Assembly: GCF_026283965.1 (NCBI RefSeq)
Contig: NZ_JAPDPD010000031.1
Span: 1 to 33,333, forward strand
Source: Dyella subtropica
Lineage (GTDB): Bacteria; Pseudomonadota; Gammaproteobacteria; Xanthomonadales; Rhodanobacteraceae
Reading direction: 5' to 3'
DNA: 33,333 bases
Below are positions 33,115 through 33,333 of the stretch, in pieces. Within the stretch, counting starts at the first letter, position 1. Every line of letters begins with the position of its first letter. Made by a program: the position numbers and the translations under genes. The notes below the pieces were generated by a model. The model was not told where the DNA came from. It made no database searches and worked only from the letters and a program-made list of their open reading frames with translations.

Positions 33115-33226
33115 TGAATGAGAGATGCTGCAACGGTATGGCGAGAGTCATTCCCGACGGACTGCGTCGGCTTGCTCACGACTAGAGAGATTGCCATGCT
33201 GAGAGTGTCCGCTTTCGACTGCGGAT

Positions 33227-33333
33227 TCAGCCGGTCGTTGCAACAGATTGATGAAACCGTTCGGCCGGTGTTTCGAAGTGTAAGGTCTTTCTCGGACGCG
33301 CATTCAACTGTCGAGCCACGGCGTTGAGCTTGG
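33227..33333 (-). CDS. IS30-family transposase, C-terminal fragment cut by the window edge
   Basis: Read on the minus strand from 33331, the frame gives 34 complete codons ending at TGA (33227-33229). It contains LNAVARQLNARPRKTL and FETPAERFHQSVATTG, the typical C-terminus of IS30-family DDE transposases (N.RPRKTL.F.TPAE). The rest of the gene lies beyond 33333. The element's terminal inverted repeat should fall between the lipoprotein stop (33114) and 33227, but its end cannot be fixed without the other side. A plus-strand open frame at 33118-33327 is a shadow of this gene. Confidence 0.85.
   Translation of the reverse strand, partial: KLNAVARQLNARPRKTLHFETPAERFHQSVATTG

Noticed and set aside
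33118-33327. Plus-strand frame of 69 codons at the right edge
   Set aside because: The opposite strand encodes a recognisable IS30-type transposase C-terminus across the same bases.
1-33333. CRISPR array, tRNA or rRNA genes, prophage genes
   Set aside because: No regularly spaced direct repeats, cloverleaf-like sequences, rRNA-like stretches or phage structural genes were seen by eye.

Overview
The window is high-GC chromosomal DNA of a gammaproteobacterium, most likely order Xanthomonadales, family Rhodanobacteraceae (Dyella, Luteibacter, Rhodanobacter or Frateuria). This placement is inferred from four things. The relative order of an RpfE-like gene, recJ, prfB and lysS is one I recall from the Xanthomonas rpf region. 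smc is followed by zipA. There is an HU protein with a Lys/Ala-rich tail. The intergenic repeats (TGTAGGAGCGCACC type and AAAAGTAACCAAAAG type) are of kinds I recall from Xanthomonadales genomes. No rRNA or tRNA gene was recognised. Almost all of the window is ordinary core genome; only the far right edge enters a mobile element.

Layout, left to right. 1-2.6 kb: three minus-strand genes (periplasmic PEBP-like protein, agmatine deiminase, small exported protein) separated by palindromic repeats. 2.7-7.3 kb: a tight plus-strand operon of an ABC-F ATPase (YheS type), an RpfE-like protein and RecJ, then a SpoIIAA-like protein. 7.8-9.7 kb: asparagine synthetase asnB, preceded by what looks like a complete ribosome-mediated attenuator: a 43-codon leader peptide with seven Asn codons in ten, a competing antiterminator and a strong intrinsic terminator. 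9.9-11.1 kb: a convergent, exported, two-lobed retropepsin-like protein. 11.3-14.4 kb: prfB with its programmed +1 frameshift, a small exported protein made of 11-residue repeats, and lysS. 14.4-15.0 kb: a gene-free block of composite palindromic repeats.

15.0-17.2 kb: a divergent periplasmic redox module (CcdA-like membrane protein; exported thioredoxin with a WCPIC site followed by a Tat-like exported HEXXH protein). 17.3-22.5 kb: yciI, a bolA-family gene, smc and zipA. 22.7-24.0 kb: an HU-family nucleoid protein and an orphan OmpR-type response regulator. 24.4-28.3 kb: a complete sulfate/thiosulfate import operon (sbp-cysT-cysW-cysA). 28.8-30.5 kb: a MASE1 membrane sensor with a degenerate kinase-like domain and a near-consensus CRP/Clp site upstream. 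30.5-33.1 kb: a small exported protein, a KirBac-type potassium channel and a lipoprotein. The last 107 bases encode the C-terminus of an IS30-family transposase that runs off the right edge.

The most noteworthy item is the asnB leader (about 7763-7988). Its peptide, antiterminator and terminator are mutually consistent with classical attenuation sensing asparaginyl-tRNA charging, and its ATG may lie at the very 5' end of the transcript. Start codons were re-chosen where the longest open frame extends implausibly upstream (for example yheS, recJ, lysS, prfB, cysT, cysW, the HU gene and the MASE1 gene).
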